A DNA stretch of 19,681 nt from M55B129 sp034189085 (lineage in GTDB: Bacteria > Bacillota > Dethiobacteria > DTU022), in assembly GCA_034189085.1 (NCBI GenBank), contig JAXHVH010000043.1, positions 1-19,681 on the forward strand. The letters are read 5' to 3'. This document shows, piece by piece, positions 6,961 to 15,088 of the stretch. Positions within the stretch are counted from its first letter, which is position 1; every line of letters starts with the position of its first letter. The position numbers were made by a program, and so were the translations under genes. Below the pieces are notes generated by a model. It did no database searches. It was not told the origin of the DNA and worked only from the letters and a program-made list of their open reading frames with translations.

Positions 6961-7094
6961 AACGGGCAGGGATGACGAAGTTTTCAAAGCAAATCGTCAC
7001 CCGGTTTCTCACTATTGATAACAGGAGAAAGACCATTCTTATTATTTAGACCTCAGTTAATTATGGAATTGAGAAAACCCTGCATGCAAAATTA
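6961..7094. other. convergent intergenic region with weak hairpins
   Basis: This stretch separates the speE pseudogene from the converging prenyltransferase. It holds an imperfect stem GGGATGACGA/TCGTCACCC (about 6969-7002) and a second one, GGTTTCTC (7003-7010) with GAGAAAGACC (7025-7034), followed by ATTCTTATTATTT on the plus strand. The second resembles a weak plus-strand terminator. No gene is visible. Confidence 0.35.
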
Positions 7095-8025
7095 TTAAAT
7101 GATACGTGGAAGAAGAGCAGCTGCAACCATGGCCAAGCCTGTCAGCTGGTAAATCTGGACTGTTTTAGCGTTTGCTTCAACCAGTTCGGGTATGTTGTCG
7201 TAATGCCTGCGGGTGACTGTTACTGCCCGGATAACCATGGGGATACTGACAAAAGTAAGTAGCCAAAAAAGATTTCGGCTGTAGAGGGCCAGGATAATGA
7301 TGAAGAGATAGGCAAGGGCGAAGAGCAGTGTGTATAATGTGAGCCCTTTCTTTTTACCAAGACGTAAGACTCCGTTCATTTTGCCGCCTTTTAGGTCTGC
7401 TTCATAATCAGGGTATTGATTGATCCAGAGGACATTGGCTATAAGAAAGCCCAGAGGAAGAGAAGCAATAATTACCTGTGTGGTAACGGTGTGAGTCTGA
7501 ACCAGAAAAGTACTGATGGTGATCAACGGGGCGAAAGTTAAACCGACAATCAGTTCGCCGAGACCCCGGTAAGCAAACTGTAGAGGGGGCAGGCTATATA
7601 AAAGAGCAAAAAACGCCGGCCATCCCAACCCAGAAAACGGAAAATTCCCTTGCCAGAATAATTAATAGACCGAGCAGGCATCCCATTAGGACTGTGATAA
7701 TACCGATGATTAGATTTTCCCTGAGAGTGAGGGCTCCGTCGACGATCGTCTTTTTCCCACCGCTGTAGGAAGTTCGTTGGTCGTCTGTAACATAGCGATC
7801 AACGCCGCTGAGGTAATCGACGTATTCATTAATGGCGTTTTTGCCAATTTCAAGGAAGTAAACTGCAGCTGCCCCGATAAGAAACCAGCCCCAGCAAAAG
7901 CTGTTTTGATAGGCATAGCTGAGAGCCGCCCCGTCGGCCATCAGCACAGTTGAAGTGATCCATATTTTCGGATCGGCAATTTGCCAGAATCCATTCCACA
8001 AACGCTGTCCTTGGTTTATTCCCAT
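7095..8025 (-). pseudogene. UbiA-family prenyltransferase (MenA-like), split by one frameshift
   Basis: Two overlapping frames together make one UbiA/MenA-type membrane prenyltransferase. The first (8025 down to about 7608) carries the prenyl-diphosphate/Mg site NEYVDYLSGVD (66-76). The second (about 7607 to 7095) carries YRGLGEL and the second Asp motif DYEADLKGGKMNG. They join at a six-base T run (minus strand; A at 7608-7613): one T fewer would give GVFALLYSLPPLQFAYRGLGEL, as in relatives. The corrected length is about 309 aa, normal for MenA, which attaches a polyprenyl tail to dihydroxynaphthoate in menaquinone synthesis. Several hydrophobic spans are evident in both parts. The ATG (8023-8025) starts 7 nt after the aspartokinase stop, so the two are coupled. 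Both catalytic motifs are intact and the only lesion is in a homopolymer, so a sequencing error is a real alternative. The prenyl-acceptor substrate is not certain. Confidence 0.8.
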
Positions 8026-8032
8026 TGGTCAC

Positions 8033-9274
8033 TCAACTTTCTCCGGAAAGATCAGTCTGCCCTTCGTCAAGGCCAAAAGCATGGTGGACAGCTCTCACTG
8101 CCAGTTCACCATATTTTGATTCGACGACGCAGGAGATCCGATATTCAGAAGTGCTGATCATCTCAATATTAATATTTTCATCAGACAGTGATTGGAACAT
8201 TCTGGCTGCCACACCCGGATTTGTTTTGATGCCGATGCCCACTGCCGATACCTTGACAATATTGTTGTCAGCCAGCATTTCAAGAGCATCAATCTGACTG
8301 GCCACCTGGCTGACAAGCTGTTCGGCTTTCTTCAGATCGGTTGTCGGAATTGTGAAGGTAAAGTCGGCATATCCGTCGATGCTCGCATTTTGGATGATCA
8401 TATCCACATTTATCGAAGCATCAGCCAGTGGTGAAAGGATCTGATAGGCAATTCCCGGGCGATCGGGTACTCGAATCAGTGAAATCTTCGACACGTTTTT
8501 TTCAAGTGTAACTCCTTTAATGATCGAGTTTTCCATGACTTCCTCCTCGTTAACAATCCAGGTCTTTTTATCTCCGCCAAATGATGACTTGACGACCAGC
8601 TTAACCTGATATTTTTGGGCCAGCTCCACAGATCGTGAATGAAGCACTTTAGCGCCCAGGCTGGCCAGTTCCAGCATTTCCTGGTAAGATATTTTTTCGA
8701 TGTGACGCGCCCGGGGGCATATTCCGGGGTCTGCGGTGTATACTCCGTCAACGTCGGTGTTTATTTCGCAGCAGTCGGCTTCAAGGGCAGCGGCCACAGC
8801 TACAGCCGTTGTATCTGAGCCACCTCGGCCCAGGGTAGTGATAGATCCTTCTTCGCTGATTCCCTGAAAACCTGCAATGACCGGTATGATTCCTTCATCA
8901 AGGGCTTTACGCAGGACATCAGTGCCCACACTGATGATTCTGGCCCGGGTATGATTCTGATCAGTTATGATCGGCAGCTGCAGGCCCATGAACGATTTGG
9001 CCGGACAGCCGAGGCTTTCCAGAGTAATAGCCATCAAAGAGGCACAGACCTGCTCGCCAGTTGCTGCGATGACGTCCTGTTCTCTGTTCGGTGGTTGGGA
9101 TGTAACCTCTGAAGCGAGGTCAAGAAGGCGATCTGTCTCGCTACCCATTGCTGAAACGACAACAACAACCTGATCTCCCATCGTTTTTGCCCTGGCAATC
9201 CCCGTTGCAACATTCCTGATATGATCAAGTGTGGCAACCGAAGTGCCGCCAAATTTTTGAATAATTAATGCCAT
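8033..9274 (-). CDS. lysC: aspartokinase with C-terminal ACT domains
   Basis: A 413-aa aspartate kinase, first enzyme of the lysine/threonine/methionine branch: it phosphorylates L-aspartate with ATP. The kinase signature KFGGTSV is at 7-13, and SAMGSETDRLLDLA, ATGEQVCASL, TLGRGGSDTTAVAVAAAL (147-164) and TDVDGVYTADP follow. Two ACT regulatory domains occupy about 264-340 and 343-405 (VSAVGIGIKTNPGVAARMF, STSEYRISCVV), so feedback inhibition by lysine and/or threonine is expected. I chose ATG 9272-9274, which gives the usual MALIIQKFGGTSV start with AAAGGTG 10 nt upstream; a GTG four codons earlier (9284-9286) overlaps that Shine-Dalgarno. It is not surrounded by other lysine genes; its operon partner is the prenyltransferase, a pairing with no obvious pathway link. 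Confidence 0.95.
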   Translation of the reverse strand: MALIIQKFGGTSVATLDHIRNVATGIARAKTMGDQVVVVVSAMGSETDRLLDLASEVTSQPPNREQDVIAATGEQVCASLMAITLESLGCPAKSFMGLQLPIITDQNHTRARIISVGTDVLRKALDEGIIPVIAGFQGISEEGSITTLGRGGSDTTAVAVAAALEADCCEINTDVDGVYTADPGICPRARHIEKISYQEMLELASLGAKVLHSRSVELAQKYQVKLVVKSSFGGDKKTWIVNEEEVMENSIIKGVTLEKNVSKISLIRVPDRPGIAYQILSPLADASINVDMIIQNASIDGYADFTFTIPTTDLKKAEQLVSQVASQIDALEMLADNNIVKVSAVGIGIKTNPGVAARMFQSLSDENINIEMISTSEYRISCVVESKYGELAVRAVHHAFGLDEGQTDLSGES

Positions 9275-9286
9275 GTTCCCACGCAC

Positions 9287-9470
9287 CTTTGTTTTGAAAC
9301 TTGCTTTATCCAGTTTTAAATGAATGCACTTATTTTCTCATATTTACGCCGGCGGCACAAGTATTATTTAGTTAAGTCTATGCACTTGTGTAAAAACGAG
9401 GATCTATTTCTCCTCACCTTCGGTCAGAATGCAGTTGACGAAAAACAACCTAATCGGGAGGAGATTTGAA
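9287..9470. other. intergenic region upstream of lysC; possible left end of the IS256 remnant
   Basis: No gene is visible. A 7-bp inverted repeat, CACAAGT (9356-9362) and ACTTGTG (9384-9390), is followed by TAAAAACGAGGATC. A similar GTGTCTACAAAAACGGGGG precedes the ORF fragment near 17371, so this may be an insertion-sequence end. A TTTACA (minus, about 9389-9394) with TAAATA about 18 bp on is a weak candidate promoter for lysC. Confidence 0.3.
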
Positions 9471-9690
9471 ATGGTTCAATACCAGATTACTGTAGATTCG
9501 GAAACTCTGCACCAATTTTTTAAGGCAAAATCGAACGATTCGGGAGTGTCAGCGATGCTTGAATCAGTATTAAACCAGATTTTAAGGGCCGAATCTACCG
9601 AGCAGCTGCAAGCGGAAACATACGACTGTACAGATGAGCGACAGAGGGACCGTACCGGTCTTGACGGGAACCTGTTGACTAAGGAGGCTG
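9471..9690 (+). mobile_element. IS256-family transposase remnant (N-terminal fragment)
   Basis: ATG 9471, with GGGAGGAG about 7 nt upstream, opens MVQYQITVDSETLHQFF, then GVSAMLESVLNQILRAESTEQLQAETYDCTDERQ. This is the characteristic start of IS256-type (mutator) transposases, where LLESVLNQVL..E..E.L.AE.YERTEER is conserved. Recognisable similarity ends near residue 70 (LLT), before any part of the DDE catalytic core; a full transposase is about 400 aa. Beyond about 9690 the same frame stays open only because it runs antisense through the dehydratase gene. About 100 nt (9690-9788) of unassigned sequence separates the remnant from that gene. The element is dead. Confidence 0.8.
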
Positions 9691-9788
9691 TCTTTCTTCG
9701 CGCAGGTGCAGGTAACTGGGCCTTGTGCATTTTGTATGGGTATACCTTAGGAACAGGAGATCTCAAGTCTATCCCGGGAATCAATAAT

Positions 9789-10919
9789 TTACAGCATTTC
9801 AATAAAAGCCTCAAGCCTGGTCATCAAAGCTTCTGCAGGCTCGAAACTGTAATTGTCGTCGATCAAAAGCATCGGTATTCCCTCTTTTTTGAGAAGATCC
9901 CGCAGATCGGGGTAGTCGAATTTGTGGGGATCACAAAAGGAAATTATATATCCCACAACACCGTCAATATCATATTGGTCAATTCTCTCAAGCAAATAAT
10001 CGAAACGTTTAATCCCCGGTCCCCGGTCAGTGCGCGGACACTGGAAGTCAATAAAATATTGTTCAAGAAAGCCATTATAGAGATCTCCGGGCAGAGGAAT
10101 ATTTTTTTCCCAGAGGCGCATTCCTATGCAGGTATCGTCAGCGACCACACTGCCCCCGGCTTTCTCGATCAACCGGTAAAGGGCGGGATCATCCATAATA
10201 CTGCCCCAGCCCAGGATGCGCGGTCCGGTGGTCTGTTCGTTATGGCGCCGGCGAATTTCGGCCAATGTGGTTTCCAGAAGGAAGGAGAAGTCTTCAGCCG
10301 GCATAACTCCGCCGGCCAGCAGCAAATTAAGCATCTCGCTGCCTTTTATCAGGGGAGGATTGACCCGGCGCAGGGCGTACAGATCGCGGATCAGGGTGCG
10401 GTTGTGGTTGTAGCTATCGATTTCTTTTCTTAGGGCGGTTTCCGTGATTTCCTGCCCGGTGAATTTTTCCAAACTATCCTTAAAAAAAATGAGCTCCCGC
10501 TTGTAAAAACGCTGCGCCCAGGGGGTTAACTGGTGAGGGACATTGAAAAGATAGGAATAGGGCAGGGGATGGTAATAGTTCCAGATGCCGTAGAGGCGTT
10601 GAACCATATCGCAGCTGTGAGAAATTACCAGGCCGTCCAGAAAATCGTAATCGCCCCTGACGGCGCGAGCCAGTATGTTACGGGCATATGCACATCCGTA
10701 AGGTTCGATATAGGCGTCGGCTTCGGAATTGTCGCCGCCCGGAATACCTGTCAGACGAAAGGGAAGGGCACCTGCGGCGCTGATCATTTCCGGTGGAGCA
10801 AAGCAGCAGAGATAACCGATAACCGGTTTACCGCTTTCCTTTTTAAGCCTGCGTATCCTCCGGTTGTTTTCGGCGATGGTCGGATTTTCTTTAAACAGGT
10901 GGTTATCGCTGTCTTCCAT
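9789..10919 (-). CDS. 2-hydroxyacyl-CoA dehydratase / benzoyl-CoA reductase-type subunit (HgdB/BcrC-like)
   Basis: A 376-aa member of the radical dehydratase / class I benzoyl-CoA reductase family, whose subunits carry [4Fe-4S] clusters and reduce a CoA thioester to a ketyl radical. Visible marks are IGYLCCFAPPEMISAAGALPFRL near the N-terminus (Cys38-39), Cys76 in EPYGCAYAR, Cys103 in SHSCDMVQRLYG, Cys264, and ISFCDPHKFDYP (Cys329) with a C-terminal GIPMLLIDDNY and LEAFIEML. I chose ATG 10917-10919 over a start 36 codons upstream because GGAGG lies 8 nt before it, the family pattern begins after it, and the longer form would overlap the preceding gene. Only one base separates it from that gene's stop, so the two are coupled and probably form a heterodimer. 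Substrate cannot be assigned: dehydratases of 2-hydroxyglutaryl-, phenyllactyl- or lactoyl-CoA and aryl-CoA reductases all look alike here. Confidence 0.9.
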   Translation of the reverse strand: MEDSDNHLFKENPTIAENNRRIRRLKKESGKPVIGYLCCFAPPEMISAAGALPFRLTGIPGGDNSEADAYIEPYGCAYARNILARAVRGDYDFLDGLVISHSCDMVQRLYGIWNYYHPLPYSYLFNVPHQLTPWAQRFYKRELIFFKDSLEKFTGQEITETALRKEIDSYNHNRTLIRDLYALRRVNPPLIKGSEMLNLLLAGGVMPAEDFSFLLETTLAEIRRRHNEQTTGPRILGWGSIMDDPALYRLIEKAGGSVVADDTCIGMRLWEKNIPLPGDLYNGFLEQYFIDFQCPRTDRGPGIKRFDYLLERIDQYDIDGVVGYIISFCDPHKFDYPDLRDLLKKEGIPMLLIDDNYSFEPAEALMTRLEAFIEML

Positions 10920-10920
10920 C

Positions 10921-12255
10921 TCATCTGCCTCCTTGTTTTGCTTTTTCCACTGTTTCCAGAAATGCATGAAGCCGGGTTTTGATCTGAGCGTCAGACCAGA
11001 GACGGGGATCGGCCATGTCACTTTCAAAGATCAGTGAAGGAATCCCTAACTTGGCCAGCCGGTTTTTAGTGTGTACCTCGCCAAAGGATATAGCCCGGCA
11101 GGAACGGGTTAAATTCATTATAGCACCGTCAATTTTAAAATCGCGGACCAGCTCTTCAAGAAGACTGCTGCCGACAAAACCGCCGAACACGGCGGGATTA
11201 CAGATCTCGGGCATTGCTTCGGCTCCATAATCATGCATCCACACTGCCCGCTGCCAGGTTCTCCTAACGATTGCTTCCAGGGGATCGCTTACGTCAACTT
11301 CGAAGTAATCGCCAACATTGTATGTCGATTCATAAACAAATACCGCACCAAAAGATTCGAGGTAATTAAAAACTCCCATGTTGAACCACGGCGGCAGGCC
11401 GAACCAGATAAACCTGTATTTTTCATCTTCAACGATTCCTTTTTTCATCGCGGATCGTTCTTTTACTTCTTCGTACATTTCACGGTAAAAATCAACTGCT
11501 TCTTGTTCACCCACCAGATACATCTGGGGGATAATGGCGTGGAAATAATCGGTTGAACCCATCGGTGTGGGAACATTTTTCCGCAGGCTCAGGGTGTCCC
11601 GCCAGTAGGCCAGGGCTTGATGGGAAAGAATGAGGATCTCACGAAGGTGATGGCGATCCAGTTTCTTGCCTGTTTCCCTTTCCAGGAATTTAATCTGCCC
11701 TGCCAGGTCTTCACGCAGCAAACAGAGATAATGGTTTTCTATCCGCGGGTCCCGGGGGTCGACATCCCAGGGTGGGGCAAGGGGATCACTGCTATACACA
11801 GGAACATTGAAAAAGCGGGTGGCGATTGACTGGAACCATTTCCAGCGGGGTTCACAGATAAAACCGGAACCGAGGAGCATAGAAGGTGTGCCCATACCGC
11901 CGGGGAGAGGTGATTCAGGAGGTGCTTCTCCTTTTTCAACAAACAGTTTGCAGTAACCCATCGTATTGGTAACGTACGAACAGAGCTCCGTGGAGTAGCC
12001 GTCTGTTTCAGCCACTTCTATGAAATGTGGAGCGATCAATCGGCTGGCGCAAATAGTGCTGAAATTCTCCGGCCATTCAAAAAGTAGATCAAAAGCCTTC
12101 AGCAGTTCAGGTGGTACTCCCACCATACACCAGGCCAGCGGTTCATTGTTGAAACGGCGCTCCATCATCCGCATGAAAAAACGCGGCAGCATTTCTTTCA
12201 TTTTACGGGTCGTATCAAGATGGCGGTTAGCCCTTGCCATTTCACTGTTTCCCAT
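10921..12255 (-). CDS. 2-hydroxyacyl-CoA dehydratase / benzoyl-CoA reductase-type subunit (HgdA/BcrB-like)
   Basis: A 444-aa partner subunit of the same family as the next gene. Family features are LAWCMVGVPPELLKAFDLLFEWPENFSTICASR (Cys69), Cys92 and Cys102 in the next segment, a middle FIWFGLPPWFNMGVFNYLESFGAVFVYE, and the C-terminal NLTRSCRAISFGEVHTKNRLAKLGIPSLIFESDMADPR (Cys386). Three cysteines of this kind bind the [4Fe-4S] cluster in characterised homologues. The start ATG 12253-12255 has AAGGAG 8 nt upstream. The gene opens a two-gene unit and is divergent from hisG across a 208-nt gap. The archerase ATPase (HgdC/FldI) that injects the activating electron is not in the window, nor is a CoA-transferase, so it must share an activator encoded elsewhere. 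The exact reaction is open. Confidence 0.9.
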   Translation of the reverse strand: MGNSEMARANRHLDTTRKMKEMLPRFFMRMMERRFNNEPLAWCMVGVPPELLKAFDLLFEWPENFSTICASRLIAPHFIEVAETDGYSTELCSYVTNTMGYCKLFVEKGEAPPESPLPGGMGTPSMLLGSGFICEPRWKWFQSIATRFFNVPVYSSDPLAPPWDVDPRDPRIENHYLCLLREDLAGQIKFLERETGKKLDRHHLREILILSHQALAYWRDTLSLRKNVPTPMGSTDYFHAIIPQMYLVGEQEAVDFYREMYEEVKERSAMKKGIVEDEKYRFIWFGLPPWFNMGVFNYLESFGAVFVYESTYNVGDYFEVDVSDPLEAIVRRTWQRAVWMHDYGAEAMPEICNPAVFGGFVGSSLLEELVRDFKIDGAIMNLTRSCRAISFGEVHTKNRLAKLGIPSLIFESDMADPRLWSDAQIKTRLHAFLETVEKAKQGGR

Positions 12256-12401
12256 GGATTTTCTCCTTTTGCTGAGATAATCTCTCTGCCGACATTATTT
12301 CTGGATGGGAACCATTAATCCTGCTGCCGGGAAAACGTTGTCCTGCCGCGGATTTTCATATTTTTGAGGTTGTTTTCGTGTTGCTTCTAGCCGGTATTAC
12401 A

Positions 12402-12430
12402 TTGACAGCTGTCGGTAGACGTGTTAATTT
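12402..12430 (+). promoter_or_regulatory. sigma-A type promoter for hisG with an overlapping palindrome
   Basis: An exact -35 TTGACA (12402-12407) is followed 17 bp later by a weak -10, TAATTT (12425-12430), about 34 nt before the hisG ATG. The 10-bp palindrome GACAGCTGTC (12404-12413) overlaps the -35 and could be an operator. The other 12256-12401 sequence shows no clear structure. Confidence 0.5.
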
Positions 12431-12463
12431 ATTACTACTGAAAAGACAAGGGGAGAGATAAAG

Positions 12464-13336
12464 ATGAATAAACTGAAACTGGGTCTGCCGGCAGGAAGCT
12501 TGCAGAACACCACTCTGGAGATTTTTAAAAAAGCAGGATATAATATCCAGATTGGTGAGAGGTCCTATTATCCCTATATTGATGATGAGGAAATTGATTG
12601 TATCCTCATGCGGGCCCAGGAGATACCGAAATATGTAGAAGACCAGGTTCTTGATGTTGGCCTGACCGGTAAAGACTGGATTACAGAAACGGGAGCCGAT
12701 GTTCAGGAACTGGCTGATTTGAATTACTCCAAACGCGGTTTGCGTCCAGTTCGTCTTGTTCTGGCCGTGCCCCAGGATTCGCCCATCACTAAAGTTGAAG
12801 ATCTGGATGGGAAAAGGATAGCTACCGAACTGGTAGAAACTACGCGAAAATACATGCAGGAAAAAGGGCTTAAAGCCTCGGTTTCTTTTTCCTGGGGAGC
12901 GACAGAAGTAAAACCGCCGCTTTTGGCCGATGCCATAGCTGAGCTGACTGAAACAGGCCGCTCATTGAAGGCCAACTACCTGCGGATTATTGAAACGATC
13001 CTTGTATCAACACCCAGGGTGATCATGAATCATAAAAGTTTTGAAGATCCCTGGAAAAAGAAAAAAGTGGAAAGAATGGTTACCCTCCTCAGGGGGGCTT
13101 TGATGGCTGAACAAAAAGTAATGCTGAAAATGAATGTTCACAGTGACAATCTGGAGAAAGTACTCAACCTGCTTCCTGCTCTGCGCAAGCCTACAATATC
13201 AAACCTGTGCGACGATGACTGGGTAGCCGTGGAGAGCGTAGTTGATGAAAGAAAAGTGCGCACCCTGATCTGCGAACTGCAGGATGCCGGAGCAGAGGGG
13301 ATTCTTGAATTTCCGATGAACAAGATCATTCCTTAA
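12464..13336 (+). CDS. hisG: ATP phosphoribosyltransferase, long form
   Basis: A 290-aa HisG, catalysing the first step of histidine synthesis (ATP + PRPP to phosphoribosyl-ATP). The catalytic part shows LKLGLPAGSLQNTTLEIFKKAG, the VGLTGKDWI segment (65-73) and the PRPP-site region RIATELVETTRKYMQEKG (118-135), then GATEVKPPLLADAIAELTETGRSLKANYLR. Residues about 216-290 form the ferredoxin-like C-terminal regulatory domain that binds histidine, marking the long form; the short form is about 210 aa and needs HisZ, which is absent here. Start ATG 12464 has GGGGAGAG upstream. It stands apart from any other his gene and is followed after 30 nt by the PrsA-like gene, probably in one transcript. 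Feedback inhibition by histidine is expected. Confidence 0.95.
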   Translation: MNKLKLGLPAGSLQNTTLEIFKKAGYNIQIGERSYYPYIDDEEIDCILMRAQEIPKYVEDQVLDVGLTGKDWITETGADVQELADLNYSKRGLRPVRLVLAVPQDSPITKVEDLDGKRIATELVETTRKYMQEKGLKASVSFSWGATEVKPPLLADAIAELTETGRSLKANYLRIIETILVSTPRVIMNHKSFEDPWKKKKVERMVTLLRGALMAEQKVMLKMNVHSDNLEKVLNLLPALRKPTISNLCDDDWVAVESVVDERKVRTLICELQDAGAEGILEFPMNKIIP

Positions 13337-13366
13337 TCTTCAAAACAAGAAAGAAGAGGTAAACTA

Positions 13367-14302
13367 ATGAAAACTGAAAATGAAAGAGAAAAAACCGCAG
13401 GCCGGTTTTTTCAGATATTTAAGCCGCAGTTGCTTGTTGGTGCTGTCATTATCCTGGCGGCAGCCGTGATCGTTCTGGCTGTTCTCGTTGCCCGCCAGGG
13501 CTCATCAACAACCGAAGCAGTAGCTGTTGTTAATGGCGAAGAAATTACCAGAGATGAGCTTTTTGAAACAATGTACAGTCTTTCCGGGACCGAGGCTCTC
13601 GATGAACTGGTTACCAGAAAATTAATCGAGCAAGAAGCGGTCGAAAAGGGGATTGTCATTAGCGATGAAAATATTGATGCAGAAATTAAAGCCATTGTCG
13701 ATGAAAATTTTAATGGTTCGCAAGAAGAGTTTCAGTCGGTTCTAGAATATTATGGCATTACCATGGAGGCACTGCGTAACGATACCCGCCTTAACATTTT
13801 AATTGAAAAATTAGCCGAACAGCGAATTGACACTTCAGAGGAAAAAGCCCGCCAGTTTTTCGCGGACAACCCCGATCTGTTCAATCAGCCTGAAGAAATC
13901 GAAGCCCGCCATATCCTGGTGGAGACTGAAGAGGAAGCGGCCGAAGTTGTCGCCAGGCTAAATGAAGGTGAAGATTTTGCCGAGCTTGCCAAAGAATATT
14001 CGACAGATCAATCCAACAAAGATGAGGGCGGTTACCTCGGTTATTTTGAGCGCGGAGAGATGGTGGAACAATTTGAAACGGTTGCTTTCAATCTGGGTGT
14101 AGGAGAAATCAGCGAACCGGTTGTTACCGAGTTCGGTTATCACATCGTCGAAATTTTGGACCGCCGTGAAGAAGAAAAGGCTGTTTACGAAGAAATAAGA
14201 GATGAGGTTTTTGAAATGATGACTGATGAGCAGATGAATGAAGAAATCAACCTGATCCTGCAGGAACTTCATGAAAAAGCGGAGATTGAATACCTGCTCT
14301 AA
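13367..14302 (+). CDS. membrane-anchored PrsA/SurA-like peptidyl-prolyl cis-trans isomerase (parvulin)
   Basis: A 311-aa extracytoplasmic foldase. A basic N-terminus is followed by one hydrophobic helix (about 20-43, LLVGAVIILAAAVIVLAVLV) without a lipobox cysteine, so it is a membrane anchor rather than the lipoprotein signal of classical PrsA. Residues 50-165 resemble the SurA/PrsA N-terminal chaperone domain (VVNGEEITRDELFETMY). A parvulin domain spans about 179-265: EARHILVETEEEAAEVVARL, FAELAKEYSTDQSNKDEGGYLGYF and FGYHIVEIL. A charged tail follows. AAGAGG precedes the ATG. It would help exported proteins fold outside the membrane. It is probably co-transcribed with hisG (30-nt gap) and converges with gatD. 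Confidence 0.92.
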   Translation: MKTENEREKTAGRFFQIFKPQLLVGAVIILAAAVIVLAVLVARQGSSTTEAVAVVNGEEITRDELFETMYSLSGTEALDELVTRKLIEQEAVEKGIVISDENIDAEIKAIVDENFNGSQEEFQSVLEYYGITMEALRNDTRLNILIEKLAEQRIDTSEEKARQFFADNPDLFNQPEEIEARHILVETEEEAAEVVARLNEGEDFAELAKEYSTDQSNKDEGGYLGYFERGEMVEQFETVAFNLGVGEISEPVVTEFGYHIVEILDRREEEKAVYEEIRDEVFEMMTDEQMNEEINLILQELHEKAEIEYLL

Positions 14303-14324
14303 GCACTATTATTTTGATGAGAGG

Positions 14325-15086
14325 TCAAGCCCTGGTTAATAATCTTTTATGGCGTCGGGAACGGGCCAGTGCAATTGCCGAGTCGTGAGCCCTCTGCTCA
14401 AGAGAGTCGTCCAGACTTGCCAGTTTAACCGGTGCTCCCCGGTAAGAGAGGGCTTTTTCGAGCAGATAATCTGTCAGCCAGGGATTTTTTGGAAGAAGTG
14501 ACCCGTGTAGATAGGTGCCGATTACATTATTGTATACGGCACCTTCCGTTTTATCCGAACCATTATTGCCAAAGCCTGTTAAAACGGTGCCAAGGGGCTG
14601 CACGGAGGGCCCCAGATAAGTTTTGCCGGCATGATTTTCAAAACCCACCAGGGTCCGGGGGGGGTGCCAGAGAGGACAGCTAATTATTGCATTGCCGATT
14701 AAACGTCGGGAGCCTGCTTTTGTATAAAGATCAATAATACCCAGCCCTGCGAGTTTTTCACCTCCAACTGCCACATAATAATTTCCCAGAAGCTGGAATG
14801 AACCGCATACGGCGAAGATAACCATACCGTTTTCTGCGGCGCTTTTTAATTCGCCCCTGCGTTTTTTTAAATCCTCAACAATTAATTTTTGATCACTGTC
14901 CTGTCCCCCACCCATGAATAGGAGATCACAGCTGGAAAAATTGATGTTTTCTCCAGGTTTGATGGAAACGATTTCGATGGCGATATTTCGCCATTCGGCA
15001 CGGCAACAGAGAGCGAGCATATTACCACGGTCACCGTAGAGATTTAAATGTTCGGGATACAAGTGAAACAATCTTATCCTGGCCAT
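14325..15086 (-). CDS. gatD: lipid II isoglutaminyl synthase, glutamine amidotransferase subunit
   Basis: A 253-aa class I (CobB/CobQ-like) glutaminase. The catalytic cysteine is Cys94 in FAVCGSFQLLG, the His is His194 in IGTYLHGSLLPKNP, and an Arg of the RRLIGN segment (about 127-128) matches the substrate-gating Arg known for GatD. It opens with the family pattern RIRLFHLYPEHLNLYGDRGN. GatD releases ammonia from glutamine and channels it to MurT, which amidates the D-Glu of the lipid II stem peptide. The ATG (15084-15086) lies 2 nt after the murT stop, with GGGAGGA inside the murT end, so the pair is translationally coupled. It converges with the PrsA-like gene across 22 nt with no evident terminator. 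Confidence 0.95.
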   Translation of the reverse strand: MARIRLFHLYPEHLNLYGDRGNMLALCCRAEWRNIAIEIVSIKPGENINFSSCDLLFMGGGQDSDQKLIVEDLKKRRGELKSAAENGMVIFAVCGSFQLLGNYYVAVGGEKLAGLGIIDLYTKAGSRRLIGNAIISCPLWHPPRTLVGFENHAGKTYLGPSVQPLGTVLTGFGNNGSDKTEGAVYNNVIGTYLHGSLLPKNPWLTDYLLEKALSYRGAPVKLASLDDSLEQRAHDSAIALARSRRHKRLLTRA

Positions 15087-15088
15087 GA

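Noticed and set aside
7600..7620. Programmed ribosomal frameshift in the MenA-like gene
   Set aside because: There is a T run but no sign of a stimulatory structure or family precedent. A mutation or sequencing error is simpler.
9429..10433. A 334-codon plus-strand open frame
   Set aside because: Only the part from 9471 to about 9690 resembles a protein (IS256 transposase start). The rest is antisense to the well-supported dehydratase subunit.
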